Source: Casimicrobium huifangae
GTDB taxonomy: Bacteria > Pseudomonadota > Gammaproteobacteria > Burkholderiales > Casimicrobiaceae
Assembly (NCBI RefSeq): GCF_009746125.1
Contig: NZ_CP041352.1
Span: 3,022,436-3,086,435 of the forward strand
Direction: 5' to 3'
DNA length: 64,000 nucleotides
This document shows, piece by piece, positions 37,401-46,421 of this stretch. The notes beneath the pieces are model-generated. The model made no database searches. It worked only from the letters and a program-made list of their open reading frames with translations, and had not been told where the DNA came from. Both the position numbers and the translations under genes were made by a program. Each line of letters starts with the position of its first letter. Position 1 is the stretch's first letter.

Positions 37401-37783
37401 GGCAGGTTGCGGATCGGCGCCCGGGTCTGCTCCGACCACAGCGCGCCGTCTGGCTTGCCGGCCATCGACTTGTCGGCCACCCGCATCGGACGACGGTTGC
37501 TCGAGTTGATCGTTTCGTAAAAAGGGTCCGACGCCAGGCGCTTGCGCAACACGCCGGTCGGCACGTCGGTCATTTCCGCAACCGGCACTGACTCGCCAAA
37601 GTGGAGCACCTGTCCGGTGTAGAGCCCCCGCGAGGCCGCCAGCGCCATCTGCTCGGCGGTGGGCTTGGTCGGATTGATGAACGGTGCGTTGGTCTGCGCC
37701 TGTGTACCGGCCAGCGTCACCACGGCAAGCGCGGCGGCTGCAACGCGCCGTAGACCCCGGTGGACAAGGATTGCTTTTGTCAT
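34430..37783 (-). CDS. Large secreted protein with beta-propeller-like, carboxypeptidase-regulatory-like and dockerin-like parts
   Basis: 1117 residues from the ATG at 37783, which gives a classical signal peptide (VHRGLRRVAAAALAVVTLAGTQAQ) cleaved after AQA or TQAQ. The first 500 residues contain FLPPDTTGAVGPNHYVQAVNS and Asp/Gly-rich strands that look like a beta-propeller. Around the middle, GTISGTLTNCSTSAPVSGVTVSITGG begins a carboxypeptidase-regulatory-like beta sandwich. The last 120 residues have two calcium-loop, dockerin-like repeats (DVDLNGGYAGATDAVIMLRYLLG and DIDNNGSVDALTDGLMILRFMLG). No catalytic motif is evident. Probably extracellular; function unknown. Confidence 0.8.
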   Translation of the reverse strand: MTKAILVHRGLRRVAAAALAVVTLAGTQAQTNAPFINPTKPTAEQMALAASRGLYTGQVLHFGESVPVAEMTDVPTGVLRKRLASDPFYETINSSNRRPMRVADKSMAGKPDGALWSEQTRAPIRNLPNPATVQFDGIVFTDTTAIGQGFLPPDTTGAVGPNHYVQAVNSAFRVWDRAGAALTATIPFSTLFGTLSGACRTANDGDPVVLYDQLADRWLISQFCTLADPNNHQLIAISKTPDPTGAYYLYDFQMPNNKFNDYPKFGLWPDGYYMTDNQFNQAGTAFQQSGVFAFDRAKMLAGDPTASFVYFDTAVLFPPGGVNGTYGIGGILPGSLDGLALPPAGAPAPFAYFQAVEFGDPADQLRIFDFKVDFATPANSTFTERTGSPLTVPAFDPRPGSATTRSVVPQPSTTVGLDALEDRLMFRLGYRNLGTSESLVMTHTVNAATYPAYRAAVRFYDLRRSTPTGAFSVREAQTFDGGAADTAHRWMGSVAMNHQGDIALGYSVSSSSVSPSIRYAARLGTDAAGTGLVSGEQSIIAGSGAQTSASSRWGDYSQMSLDPVDDCTFWFTQEYQASAASAAWRTRIAKFAPGTCTPSPRGTISGTLTNCSTSAPVSGVTVSITGGFLRVTGAAGTYSAAVSPGTYTATARLAGYNSLTSGSLVVTNGGVATFSGCLTPVPIVNSALPVVITAEDAVLLNSAADPGERLTVSLPLVNVGTANTTNLVATLQANAGVTNPSAAATYGSVIAGGAAVSRPFTFKAAGTCGDNITLNLSLQDGATNLGTASYTMRLGSTPAPYFIEAYDGVTAPALPGGWTTAISGGLTAWTTVATGPVNSTPNVAVAPSAAAVGNTELISPAIAVPAGGAQLAFRNLYNLESGVSNYFDGMVLEYSVNGGAFTDITSGGNAFLTGGYTGTISASFGSAIASRSAWSGLSGGTTAAPTYINSVINLPAAAAGQMVRLKWRVATDSSVSATGLAGARIDNITLTALSAYCGIPRALDVDLNGGYAGATDAVIMLRYLLGYRGNAMIANALGGGATRTTAAAMLTHLDSIRPLLDIDNNGSVDALTDGLMILRFMLGLPQAAVVAGAVGPAATRDAAAIMNYLVTITPTVP

Positions 37784-38399
37784 TGTGTGTGCCCATGCGT
37801 TGCCGCGAGGCTGGTTCTTACCCCATGGCAATTGAACTCGGCAAAAAATTGAACCCCGATACTGATCGCGAATGTTGGAGTGGCATCGCGGCAGGTCATT
37901 GCTGCTGCCGTTCGCGACATTCGCGCCGTGTCTTTGCTTCTTTGTGTCGCTCTGATTCTTGCAGACATCCACTGATGGGAGTAAGGTTTTCTTGCGTCGG
38001 CGGAGTGCGGTGCGCACGCCTCACGGCCCGCAGCAGATGACAGCGGGCGGTGAGGCGCATGTACGCGGGCCGCCCGTCGAGTCGCACGAATGCAACAGGT
38101 CGACTTTCGCTGAAAATATGCTCCAAGCCCATATCCGACGCGCTTTCACGCAAAAAGCTGTCCACGCATTGCAGGCAGGTGTTCTGTGCCCGGTTAGCGA
38201 AAAAATCGCGCGCAACCGTAAAAACATCTGATAGAACACCCGATGTTCGCGCAACAACCGGCCAAAAGCCCGTTGAACAGCGAACCGACTCGTTGCAAAC
38301 CGCGCAACACAGGGGCACAGAAAAGTGATGTGCCGGTTGGCAGTGCAGTCGTGACCGTTAGTTCCAAAAACAACTTTTACGCTGCAGGTCACCATCACC
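37784..38399. other. Long divergent intergenic region holding a half copy of the palindrome family
   Basis: About 616 bases between the secreted-protein start and the TonB-like gene. Apart from the half repeat at 38097-38160 I see no gene with a believable start or codon pattern. The last 250 bases are A-rich in short runs and must carry the TonB-like promoter. An untranslated leader or small RNA cannot be excluded. Confidence 0.55.
38097..38160. repeat. Half copy (copy G) of the palindrome family
   Basis: Only the right arm is recognisable: GGTCGACTTT at the centre, CCAAGCCC about 16 bases on, CTTTCACG near the end, and the terminus AAAAAGCTG. The spacing equals that of the full copies. The left arm is replaced by unrelated GC-rich sequence, so this is a truncated or decayed copy. 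Confidence 0.75.
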
Positions 38400-39491
38400 A
38401 TGTCTACCTACGAATCGGCCGCATTGTGGAGTGCGACGCCGCTCGCCTCTGACGAAAAAAAGCTCGCCTCCACCGGTCTTTCGGTGCGCCAGCGCAAGCT
38501 GCTCTCCCTCCTCACCCAGCCCGTCACTGCCGACCAGCTCGCGCAGAACATCGCGCTGCCGGTAGAGGAGATTCATCACGCGCTGGAACGCTTTGCCAAA
38601 CTTGGGCTTGCCACGACCGACGCCAGCAGCGGTGACCCGATGCAGTTGCGAATGCAGCGCGCATCGTCCGGCACCGGCTCATCCAAAACACCGCTGTTCG
38701 TCGGCATCGGCGCTGCCGCGCTTGCCGCAGTCGCCGTTGTGTGGTGGCTGATGAGCGGCTCCTCGGCGCCCAAGTCGTCCGCGCCAACGCCGGCCACGCA
38801 ACCGGGCGCTGCTCCGCAGGCGGCGGCACCGCGTGCGCCTGCGGCGACCGGCTCACTCGACTCGGCTGACATCGCGCTGCCACGAAGCGGTGCCGCTGCC
38901 GTCGCTGCGGCGGCGCCGACGACGACGCCAAATGCGCGCGAAATCGCCGCCAGGGAAAAGGAAGCCGCCAAAGAGGCTGCAAAGGAAGCGGCACGCGAGG
39001 CCGCCAAAGAGGCGGCTGCTACCGCCAAGGCCGCAGCGGCCCAGCAGGCCAAGGCAGCGCCAGCGACGCAAGCAGCAGCAGCAACCAGTGCACCGGCTGC
39101 CACCACCACTGCGGCCGCCCCGGCGCAAACCCCGCCCGCAGCTGCCCAGACACCGGCTCCGGCCCCGGCGCCAGTCGCCGCAGCACCGGTCGCCACGACG
39201 CCGGCGGCTGCGCCCGCTGCCGCACGTCCGGCGCCAGCGCCGGCAGCACGTGAAATCAAACTGGTCAATCGGGTCGAGCCGATCTTCCCGCGTGGTGTGG
39301 ATGCCGATCGCGGCACCGTTCGTGCGCGCCTGCAAGTGAATGCCAGCGGCGCCGTCACCGGTGTCGAAATCGTTGAAGCGAACCCGCGACGGGTGTTCGA
39401 TCGTGCCGTATCCGCTGCGTTGCAGCAGTGGCGTTATGAGCCCACCGGCGAAGCGTTCTCAACCATGGCGGAAATCAGCTTCAGCCGCTGA
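38400..39491 (+). CDS. TonB-family protein with N-terminal winged-helix-like cytosolic domain
   Basis: 363 residues. Residues 1-80 are cytosolic and contain LSVRQRKLLSLLTQPVTADQLAQNIALPVEEIHHALERFAKLGLA, a helix-turn-helix/winged-helix-like pattern. One membrane segment follows at about 99-116 (LFVGIGAAALAAVAVVWWL), then a long Ala/Pro-rich and Lys/Glu/Ala coiled stretch, and finally a TonB C-terminal domain (REIKLVNRVEPIFPRGV ... VTGVEIVEANPRRVFDRAVSAALQQWRYEP). Ordinary TonB has only a few cytosolic residues, so the extra N-terminal domain is unusual. No exbBD genes are adjacent. Confidence 0.85.
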   Translation: MSTYESAALWSATPLASDEKKLASTGLSVRQRKLLSLLTQPVTADQLAQNIALPVEEIHHALERFAKLGLATTDASSGDPMQLRMQRASSGTGSSKTPLFVGIGAAALAAVAVVWWLMSGSSAPKSSAPTPATQPGAAPQAAAPRAPAATGSLDSADIALPRSGAAAVAAAAPTTTPNAREIAAREKEAAKEAAKEAAREAAKEAAATAKAAAAQQAKAAPATQAAAATSAPAATTTAAAPAQTPPAAAQTPAPAPAPVAAAPVATTPAAAPAAARPAPAPAAREIKLVNRVEPIFPRGVDADRGTVRARLQVNASGAVTGVEIVEANPRRVFDRAVSAALQQWRYEPTGEAFSTMAEISFSR

Positions 39492-39558
39492 TGGGTGACT
39501 GACTGCGGCGCCGCGCGCGCCGCAGCACAACCTGCCGGCTACCGGCACTGCCGGCGAG

Positions 39559-40143
39559 CTACGCGCGGATGTCCTTCACCAGGGAGGCCAGTTGCTCCGG
39601 CGCGATCTCGATGTGTTGCGGATAGTTGGTGTGATCGCAGCCGAGTTTGACGCCCGCACCCGCCAGCAGCGCGGCACGCATCGGTGCAGTGAATTCAAAG
39701 CGCAGGAAGTGCACCGCTGAGGTCTTCTCGTCGGTCTCGCGATCGAGGTCTTCGTCGGCGATCGCGTACACACGCGGCTGACCTTCCACCTCAACAAACA
39801 TGCGATCCTCGACATCAATCAGGCGTGCCAGCTCACGCCGGCGCTCGTTGATGTCAGCGTACTCGATCAGCATCGTCGCCTTCCAGTTGCTGCCATCCGG
39901 GATCAACGGGTTGTAGGCATCAAGCTCGCTCTGGATGCCTTCTTCCTCGAAGATCTTCTCGACGCGCAGCATCTCCTGAATCTGATACTGGATCGTCTCG
40001 CGATCTTCAAACTGCAAGGTGATGTGTTCACCCAGATGCACAGTGCGCGCGCGGCGGTGTGCGATCAGTTTCGGTTTGTTTTCCTTGAGGTACTTGCTGT
40101 AGGCCTCGAGGGTCATGAGGTCGGAGTGGGTCAGTGCTGCCAT
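39559..40143 (-). CDS. DUF3501 family protein
   Basis: 194 residues from the ATG at 40143 (a GTG two codons upstream is the alternative). The N-terminal helix-rich stretch (THSDLMTLEAYSKYLKENKPKLIAHRRARTVHLGEHITLQFEDRETI) and EMLRVEKIFEEEGIQSELDAYNPLIPDGSNWKATMLIEY match DUF3501. The molecular function is unknown, but this family is repeatedly found next to a rubrerythrin and a GlpC-like Fe-S oxidoreductase, as here, and is probably part of an oxidative-stress unit with them. Confidence 0.88.
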   Translation of the reverse strand: MAALTHSDLMTLEAYSKYLKENKPKLIAHRRARTVHLGEHITLQFEDRETIQYQIQEMLRVEKIFEEEGIQSELDAYNPLIPDGSNWKATMLIEYADINERRRELARLIDVEDRMFVEVEGQPRVYAIADEDLDRETDEKTSAVHFLRFEFTAPMRAALLAGAGVKLGCDHTNYPQHIEIAPEQLASLVKDIRA

Positions 40144-40168
40144 ATCCACAATTTGCTTGCTAAGTTGG

Positions 40169-41521
40169 TTACTTCGAAAGACCGTAAGCCTTCGCGATCA
40201 GGCTGATCGGATGTGCCAGCTCGGGCTTGACGTCACCAAACTGCCCTTCGCGAATGCCCTGCTCGATGTGATGTCCTGACAACTGGCAATCCGACGAGAT
40301 GTATTTGGGCGCGTTGCTCATCATCGCGCGGAACACCGGCTTGCCGATCTTCATCGCGGTCTTGTGATGCTCTTTCTTCACGCCGTAGGTGCCGGCGTGG
40401 CCCGAACAGCGCTCCACCGTGTTGACCGTGGTGCCGGGCACCAGCTTCAACATCTCCTCGGTCTTCTTGCCGACGTTCTGCACGCGGCTGTGACAGGGAA
40501 TGTGATAGCTCACCGCACCCAGTTCGGCTTTGAAATCGGTCTTCAGCAAGCCGTCCTTCTGTCGCGCGATCAGGTACTCAAACGGATCCCACATCGCGTC
40601 CTGCACCGCTTTCGCATCCGCGTTGTCGGGCATCAAGAGCGGAATCTCCTGCTTGAACATCAGCGTGCACGATGGAATCGCCGTGAGAATCGCGTAGCCC
40701 TCACGTGCGTATTTCGCGAGCACCGGCAGATTGAACGACGCGAGTTCCGCGACGCCATCCAAGTCGCCCAGCTCCAGCTTTGGCATGCCGCAGCACTTTT
40801 CCTTGTTGACGATTTCGTACGGAATGTCGTTGTGCGCGAGCACGGCCAGCAGGTCCATGCCGATGCCGGGCTCGTTGTAATTTACATAGCAGGTCGAAAA
40901 GATTGCGACCTTGCCGGGGGTGCGTTCGCCGTTCTTTGCCGGAGCAGCAGTCTTCGGCGCGGCTTTGGCCTGCGAACGGAATTTTTTGGTGGCGAGCGAC
41001 GGGATCCAGGCGTCCTTGTCGACGCCGAGCTGGCTCTCCATCACACCGCGACCAAACGACGAATGGTTCACCGCATTGGCCACCTGCACCACAATCGGGA
41101 TGCCAGCGAATTTGCCCTGCGTGTCAGTCGATGCCAGGAACTTCTCGGCGGCGCGCACTTCGCCCTTTTTGTACTTGACGGCCTTGGCACGCAGCATCAG
41201 GTGCGGGAAGTCCACGTTCCACTCATGCGGCGGCGTGTACGGGCACTTCGTCATGTAGCAGACGTCACACAGATAGCACTGGTCCACCACCTTCATGTAG
41301 TCGGCCTTGGCGACGCCGTCGACTTCCATCGTCGACGATTCGTCAATCAGGTCGAACAGCGTCGGGAACGCATTGCACAGGCTCACGCAGCGGCGGCAGC
41401 CGTGGCAGATGTCATAGACGCGCTCAAGCTCGTGGTTGAGCTTGTCTTCGTTCCAGAAGTCCGGGTTCTTCCAGTCGATCGGGTGGCGTGTCGGCGCCTC
41501 AAGATTGCCTTCGCGTGACAT
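40169..41521 (-). CDS. Fe-S oxidoreductase with two CCG domains (GlpC/HdrD-like)
   Basis: 450 residues. Two cluster-binding cysteine sets are visible near the N-terminus: ICHGCRRCVSLCNAFP and CYLCDVCYMTKCPYTPP. Two cysteine-rich CCG domains follow, with FSTCYVNYNEPG plus NKEKCCGMPKLE in the first and IPCHSRVQNVG plus ERCSGHAGTYG and SSDCQLSGHHIEQG in the second. This is the architecture of GlpC and HdrD-like electron carriers, which transfer electrons between a flavoprotein and a membrane or heme partner. It lies 25 bases upstream of the DUF3501 gene and probably supplies electrons to rubrerythrin. Confidence 0.9.
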   Translation of the reverse strand: MSREGNLEAPTRHPIDWKNPDFWNEDKLNHELERVYDICHGCRRCVSLCNAFPTLFDLIDESSTMEVDGVAKADYMKVVDQCYLCDVCYMTKCPYTPPHEWNVDFPHLMLRAKAVKYKKGEVRAAEKFLASTDTQGKFAGIPIVVQVANAVNHSSFGRGVMESQLGVDKDAWIPSLATKKFRSQAKAAPKTAAPAKNGERTPGKVAIFSTCYVNYNEPGIGMDLLAVLAHNDIPYEIVNKEKCCGMPKLELGDLDGVAELASFNLPVLAKYAREGYAILTAIPSCTLMFKQEIPLLMPDNADAKAVQDAMWDPFEYLIARQKDGLLKTDFKAELGAVSYHIPCHSRVQNVGKKTEEMLKLVPGTTVNTVERCSGHAGTYGVKKEHHKTAMKIGKPVFRAMMSNAPKYISSDCQLSGHHIEQGIREGQFGDVKPELAHPISLIAKAYGLSK

Positions 41522-41546
41522 TAGCTTGGTTCTCCGTGGTGAGAAG

Positions 41547-41816
41547 GACGTCGCGCGCTTTGCGCGCTAAGACGACGGCGTGCGCTGCGCGCCGCCTAGG
41601 ACGACGCTCGCATTTGCTCGCTAGGACGCAAGGTTGCGATACGCCACGCCCCAATCAACGAGTCGCATTACGCTACACGTCGACGGGAGACAGCCATCGG
41701 CCATCTGCTCGCGTCCTAGGCCAGCCGCAGGCGCCGCCGCCGTCCTAGGCCGGGCCGCATGGCCCAGGCCGTCGTCCTGGCACGCGCAGCGTGCGTCGTC
41801 CTGCGCTGCGCAGCAG
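41547..41816. repeat. Inverted array of CTAGGACG-plus-hairpin repeats
   Basis: The core CTAGGACG or a one-base variant recurs about eight times. It is in direct orientation at roughly 41547-41625 and in inverse orientation (CGTCCTAG, GTCCTAGG, GTCGTCCTGG) at 41711-41800. Between cores lie short GC-rich hairpins of varying sequence (GCGCGCTTTGCGCGC, GGGCCGCATGGCCC, CACGCGCAGCGTGCG). Unit length is about 22-32 bases. The array fills the gap between the rubrerythrin gene and the Fe-S gene of the same operon, so it would be transcribed. Confidence 0.7.
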
Positions 41817-41819
41817 CGC

Positions 41820-42239
41820 TTAGTCTTGCAGCGCTTCCAGCGCCTTTTGATAGCGATTGGCGTGCGAGCGTTCGGCCTTGGCCAGCGTCTCAAACCAGTC
41901 GGCGATTTCGTCGAAGCCTTCTTCGCGTGCCGATTTGGCCATGCCGGGGTACATGTCGGTGTACTCGTGCGTTTCGCCAGCGACCGCGGACTTCAGGTTG
42001 TCGCGCGTGGCGCCGATCGGCATATCGGTCGCCGGATCACCCACCATTGCGAGGTAGTCGAGGTGACCGTGGGCATGACCGGTTTCGCCTTCGGCAGTGG
42101 AGCGGAACAGCGCTGCCACGTCGTTCTGGCCTTCAACGTCCGCCTTGTTTGCGAAGTAGAGGTAACGGCGATTGGCCTGGCTTTCGCCGGCGAACGCGTC
42201 TTTCAGGTTCTGATGGGTCTTCGTACCTTTGAGGTTCAT
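41820..42239 (-). CDS. Rubrerythrin (ferritin-like, without rubredoxin domain)
   Basis: 139 residues. The diiron four-helix bundle ligands are in [52 protein letters not shown] and [14 protein letters not shown], which give the usual ExxH and E...ExxH pattern. The C-terminal rubredoxin-like CxxC domain is absent. It probably reduces hydrogen peroxide with electrons from the Fe-S oxidoreductase gene that follows in the same direction. The 300-base gap to that gene is occupied by the CTAGGACG array. The start has a good ribosome site (AGGAGTGCACCT). Confidence 0.92.
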   Translation of the reverse strand: MNLKGTKTHQNLKDAFAGESQANRRYLYFANKADVEGQNDVAALFRSTAEGETGHAHGHLDYLAMVGDPATDMPIGATRDNLKSAVAGETHEYTDMYPGMAKSAREEGFDEIADWFETLAKAERSHANRYQKALEALQD

Positions 42240-42316
42240 AGGTGCACTCCTGTTGATCCAGATTTGGCCCGACCGTCGTCAGGCTCAGATCGAAGTATCA
42301 CCCGTTCAGTAATCGC

Positions 42317-42353
42317 CTGTGACGATTTTTTTGCATCATTCTGATCGTCACAG
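42317..42353. promoter_or_regulatory. Ten-base inverted repeat upstream of rubrerythrin
   Basis: CTGTGACGAT (42317-42326) is repeated as its complement ATCGTCACAG (42344-42353) with a 17-base spacer containing seven T residues. Its position about 80-115 bases upstream of the rubrerythrin start suits an operator for an oxidative-stress regulator. The T run lies in the loop rather than after the stem, so it is not a usual terminator for the epimerase gene. Confidence 0.4.
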
Positions 42354-42421
42354 CCGATCACACACGTCTTGGCGCCACGCATGGTTGCGTCCGTGCAGGC
42401 CCGCCTGACGGCAGCGCCGGG

Positions 42422-43372
42422 TTACCCGTGCAGGAAGCCCAGCTCGTGCAACGCTGCCCGCAACGCGTCCTCCAGCGGGGTGACTGGCGTTTCGCCAATC
42501 ATCGCCTGCAAGGCACCGCCATCGAGCGCATGCGGTACCTCCCACAAATAGCGCATTTCGGTAATTTCGCGCAGGATCGGCACCAGTGGCGAGATGGCGC
42601 GCAGCAATGGCCAAGGCATCCCGCCCACCCGCAGCGGGCGACCCGCCACCCGTCCGAGGGCCGCGCACAGTTCGTCGCCGGTCAGCGTGTAGCCCGGGAA
42701 GTGCAATCGCAGGTGTGCCGGCAGGTTCGCGCGCACGGCGGCAACGGCGACGAATGCGCGTGCGAGGTCAGGCAGGTATGCCCACGCATGCGTAACGTCG
42801 CCGCGTCCGGGGTAAGTCAGGCGCCCCTTGCCGATTGACTTGGTGATGGTGTTATCGAACCAGTTGCCGACGCCCCCACCGATGAATTCGCCAGCACGGA
42901 TGACGACCGATTGCACACCACGATGGGCCGCCGCGTCCGCGAGCGCCTGCTCCATGGCAATCCGCACCTGGCCCTTGCGCGTGGTCGCGCGCTGCGGCGT
43001 GTCTGGCAGCAACCGCGCGGGCATGTTGGCGCCGAAGTTATAGACGTTGCCGGGGAACATCAGGCGCGCATGCAGCGTGGCAGCGAGCGTGATTGCTGCC
43101 TGCAGCATGGGCAGTGCCTGTTGCGGCCAGCGCGTGTACGGCGGGTTGGCCGCAAACACCACGACATCCGTTGTCCCTACCGCTCGGCGAATGACCTCGG
43201 TGTCATCCACCGCGGCCTCGATCTGCCGCACCAGCGGACTGACAGGCTCACCGCCGGACCGTGGCTTGCGGGCGACTGCGTACGTGGTCCAGCCGGCAGC
43301 GGCGAAGGCTTTCACCAGCTCGCGACCGAGGCGTCCATTGCTGCCCAAAATGACGGCGGTGTTGCTCACTTC
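42422..43372 (-). CDS. NAD-dependent epimerase/dehydratase-like (atypical SDR) protein
   Basis: About 316 residues from the GTG at 43372, which has GGTGA five bases upstream and places the Rossmann motif (AVILGSNGRLGRELVKAF) directly at the N-terminus; an in-frame TTG at 43453 has no ribosome site. Other features are VVVFAANPPYTRW, MFPGNVYNFGANMP (the region of the SDR Ser/Tyr site) and VVIRAGEFIGGGVGNWFDNTI. The canonical YxxxK is not evident, so catalysis may differ. It diverges from a LysR regulator that may control it. Confidence 0.8.
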   Translation of the reverse strand, partial: EVSNTAVILGSNGRLGRELVKAFAAAGWTTYAVARKPRSGGEPVSPLVRQIEAAVDDTEVIRRAVGTTDVVVFAANPPYTRWPQQALPMLQAAITLAATLHARLMFPGNVYNFGANMPARLLPDTPQRATTRKGQVRIAMEQALADAAAHRGVQSVVIRAGEFIGGGVGNWFDNTITKSIGKGRLTYPGRGDVTHAWAYLPDLARAFVAVAAVRANLPAHLRLHFPGYTLTGDELCAALGRVAGRPLRVGGMPWPLLRAISPLVPILREITEMRYLWEVPHALDGGALQAMIGETPVTPLEDALRAALHELGFLHG

Positions 43373-43527
43373 GTTCACCCGTGGTCGCCGGCCGCCGCAG
43401 GCGACTGGCGTTTGTTGCGATGATGACGGGAGATTATTGAGAGGCTGAGACAATAAAACAATTACATATCATTGCAATCCAGCTATTCACTATCGTATAA
43501 CGTGCATCAAAAGCTGCGATCCCGACC

Positions 43528-44442
43528 ATGCCACCGATCCAACCTGCCTCGCCGCCGTTTGACTGGGCGCTGCTGCCCAGTTTTCTTGCCGTAATTGAGC
43601 ACGGCAGCCTGCTGCGCGCGTCTCGGGCGCTGAAGCAGTCGCAGCCAACCCTCGGCCGCCATATTGAAGCCCTGGAAACGCAGCTAGGTGTAAGCCTGTT
43701 CGAACGCACCGGGCGCGGACTGCTGCCAACGGCTGAGGCGCGCGTAATCGCCGAGCACGCGCGCGGCATGCAGGCCAGCGCCGATGCGCTGACACGCGCA
43801 GTCTCCGGCAGCGGGCAGACGGCGCGCGGCACGGTGCGCATCACCGCAAGCCAGATCGTCGCTGCATTCGTGCTGCCACCGCTCCTTACAAAGCTGGCAC
43901 AGGAGGCGCCAGAAGTCCAGATCGAAGTGGTCACCAGCAACGAGGTGAAGAACCTGCTGCGTCGCGAGGCGGACATTGCGATTCGCATGGTGCAACCGGC
44001 ACAGGGCAGCCTCGTCGCGCGCAAGCTCGGCGAAGTCGCCGTCGGCGCCTTTGCCCATCGCCACTACATCAAACGCTACGGCGCCCCTGCCACGCCCGAC
44101 GAGCTGCTGCAGCACCGTCTGATCGGCTTCGACACCGACGACACCATGCTGCGCGGCTTCCGCATGCTCGGCGCAGACGCCACCCACGAGTCATTCGCAT
44201 TGCGCAGTGACGATCACGTCATGCACTGGGAGGCGATGCGCGCCGGCTACGGCATCGCATTCACCACGACGTATCTCGCCGGACGTGACCCCGGCGTGCA
44301 GCGCTTGCTGCCGGACCTGCCGATTCCGCCGCTACCCGTCTGGCTGACAACCCATCGCGAAATTCACGGCAGCGCCCGAATCCGCACGGTGTTCGACTTT
44401 CTCGCCCGGACGCTGCCGCCGGCGATGGGCATCACATCGTGA
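43528..44442 (+). CDS. LysR-family transcriptional regulator
   Basis: 304 residues. The N-terminal helix-turn-helix is FDWALLPSFLAVIEHGSLLRASRALKQSQPTLGRHIEALETQLGVSLFERTGRGLLPT, followed by the two-lobed effector domain from about residue 95 (RGTVRITASQIVAAFVLPPLL). It diverges from the epimerase-like gene across an A+T-rich region (43440-43527) that probably contains its operator. The effector is unknown. Confidence 0.93.
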   Translation: MPPIQPASPPFDWALLPSFLAVIEHGSLLRASRALKQSQPTLGRHIEALETQLGVSLFERTGRGLLPTAEARVIAEHARGMQASADALTRAVSGSGQTARGTVRITASQIVAAFVLPPLLTKLAQEAPEVQIEVVTSNEVKNLLRREADIAIRMVQPAQGSLVARKLGEVAVGAFAHRHYIKRYGAPATPDELLQHRLIGFDTDDTMLRGFRMLGADATHESFALRSDDHVMHWEAMRAGYGIAFTTTYLAGRDPGVQRLLPDLPIPPLPVWLTTHREIHGSARIRTVFDFLARTLPPAMGITS

Positions 44443-44458
44443 CGCAATCTGGCGGATA

Positions 44459-44576
44459 CATCTTTTTCATGAAAGCACCATTCAATAAGGGCTATGAGCA
44501 TGTTTTAAGCAAAAGTCGACTTTATTGACTTTTATGGTTGAAGCCCAAATAAAAAGGGCATTTTGGATGAAAGCTG
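44459..44576. repeat. Intergenic imperfect palindrome family, copy D
   Basis: 118 bp between two co-directional genes, 17 bases after the LysR stop. The left terminus has drifted to CATCTTTTTC; the right end is GAAAGCTG. GGGCT pairs with AGCCC and the centre is a perfect AAAGTCGACTTT. ATTCAATAAGGGCT before the centre is shared almost exactly with copies B and E. Confidence 0.9.
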
Positions 44577-44660
44577 CTTTGTCCATCACAACGATTTGAT
44601 GCGGGTTTGCGCAGCAGAATTGCCGTTGCTGCGACGCAGAAATCGCATAAAATTTGGGCA

Positions 44661-46289
<1,629 letters not shown>

Positions 46290-46299
46290 TTAGCGAATT

Positions 46300-46326
46300 G
46301 TGGGAGCGGCTCCGCCGCGACTCCCG
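46300..46326. repeat. REP-like short palindrome
   Basis: GGGAGCGGC pairs with GCCG...CTCCC around a TCC loop, just after the helicase stop codon. The TGTGGGAGCGGCTCCGCCGC wording is typical of REP elements spread in many proteobacterial genomes. Confidence 0.6.
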
Positions 46327-46421
46327 GCAGCAAACGCAGGTCGCGGCATAGCCGCTCATGCATTGGGCGAGCGGCGTACATTGCCGCGTTAGCATTGATC
46401 GAAACCAACCGAGTTTCATCA

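Noticed and set aside
41547-41816. CRISPR array
   Set aside because: The repeats are only eight bases, occur in both orientations, and the intervening parts are self-complementary hairpins instead of unique spacers; no cas gene is nearby.
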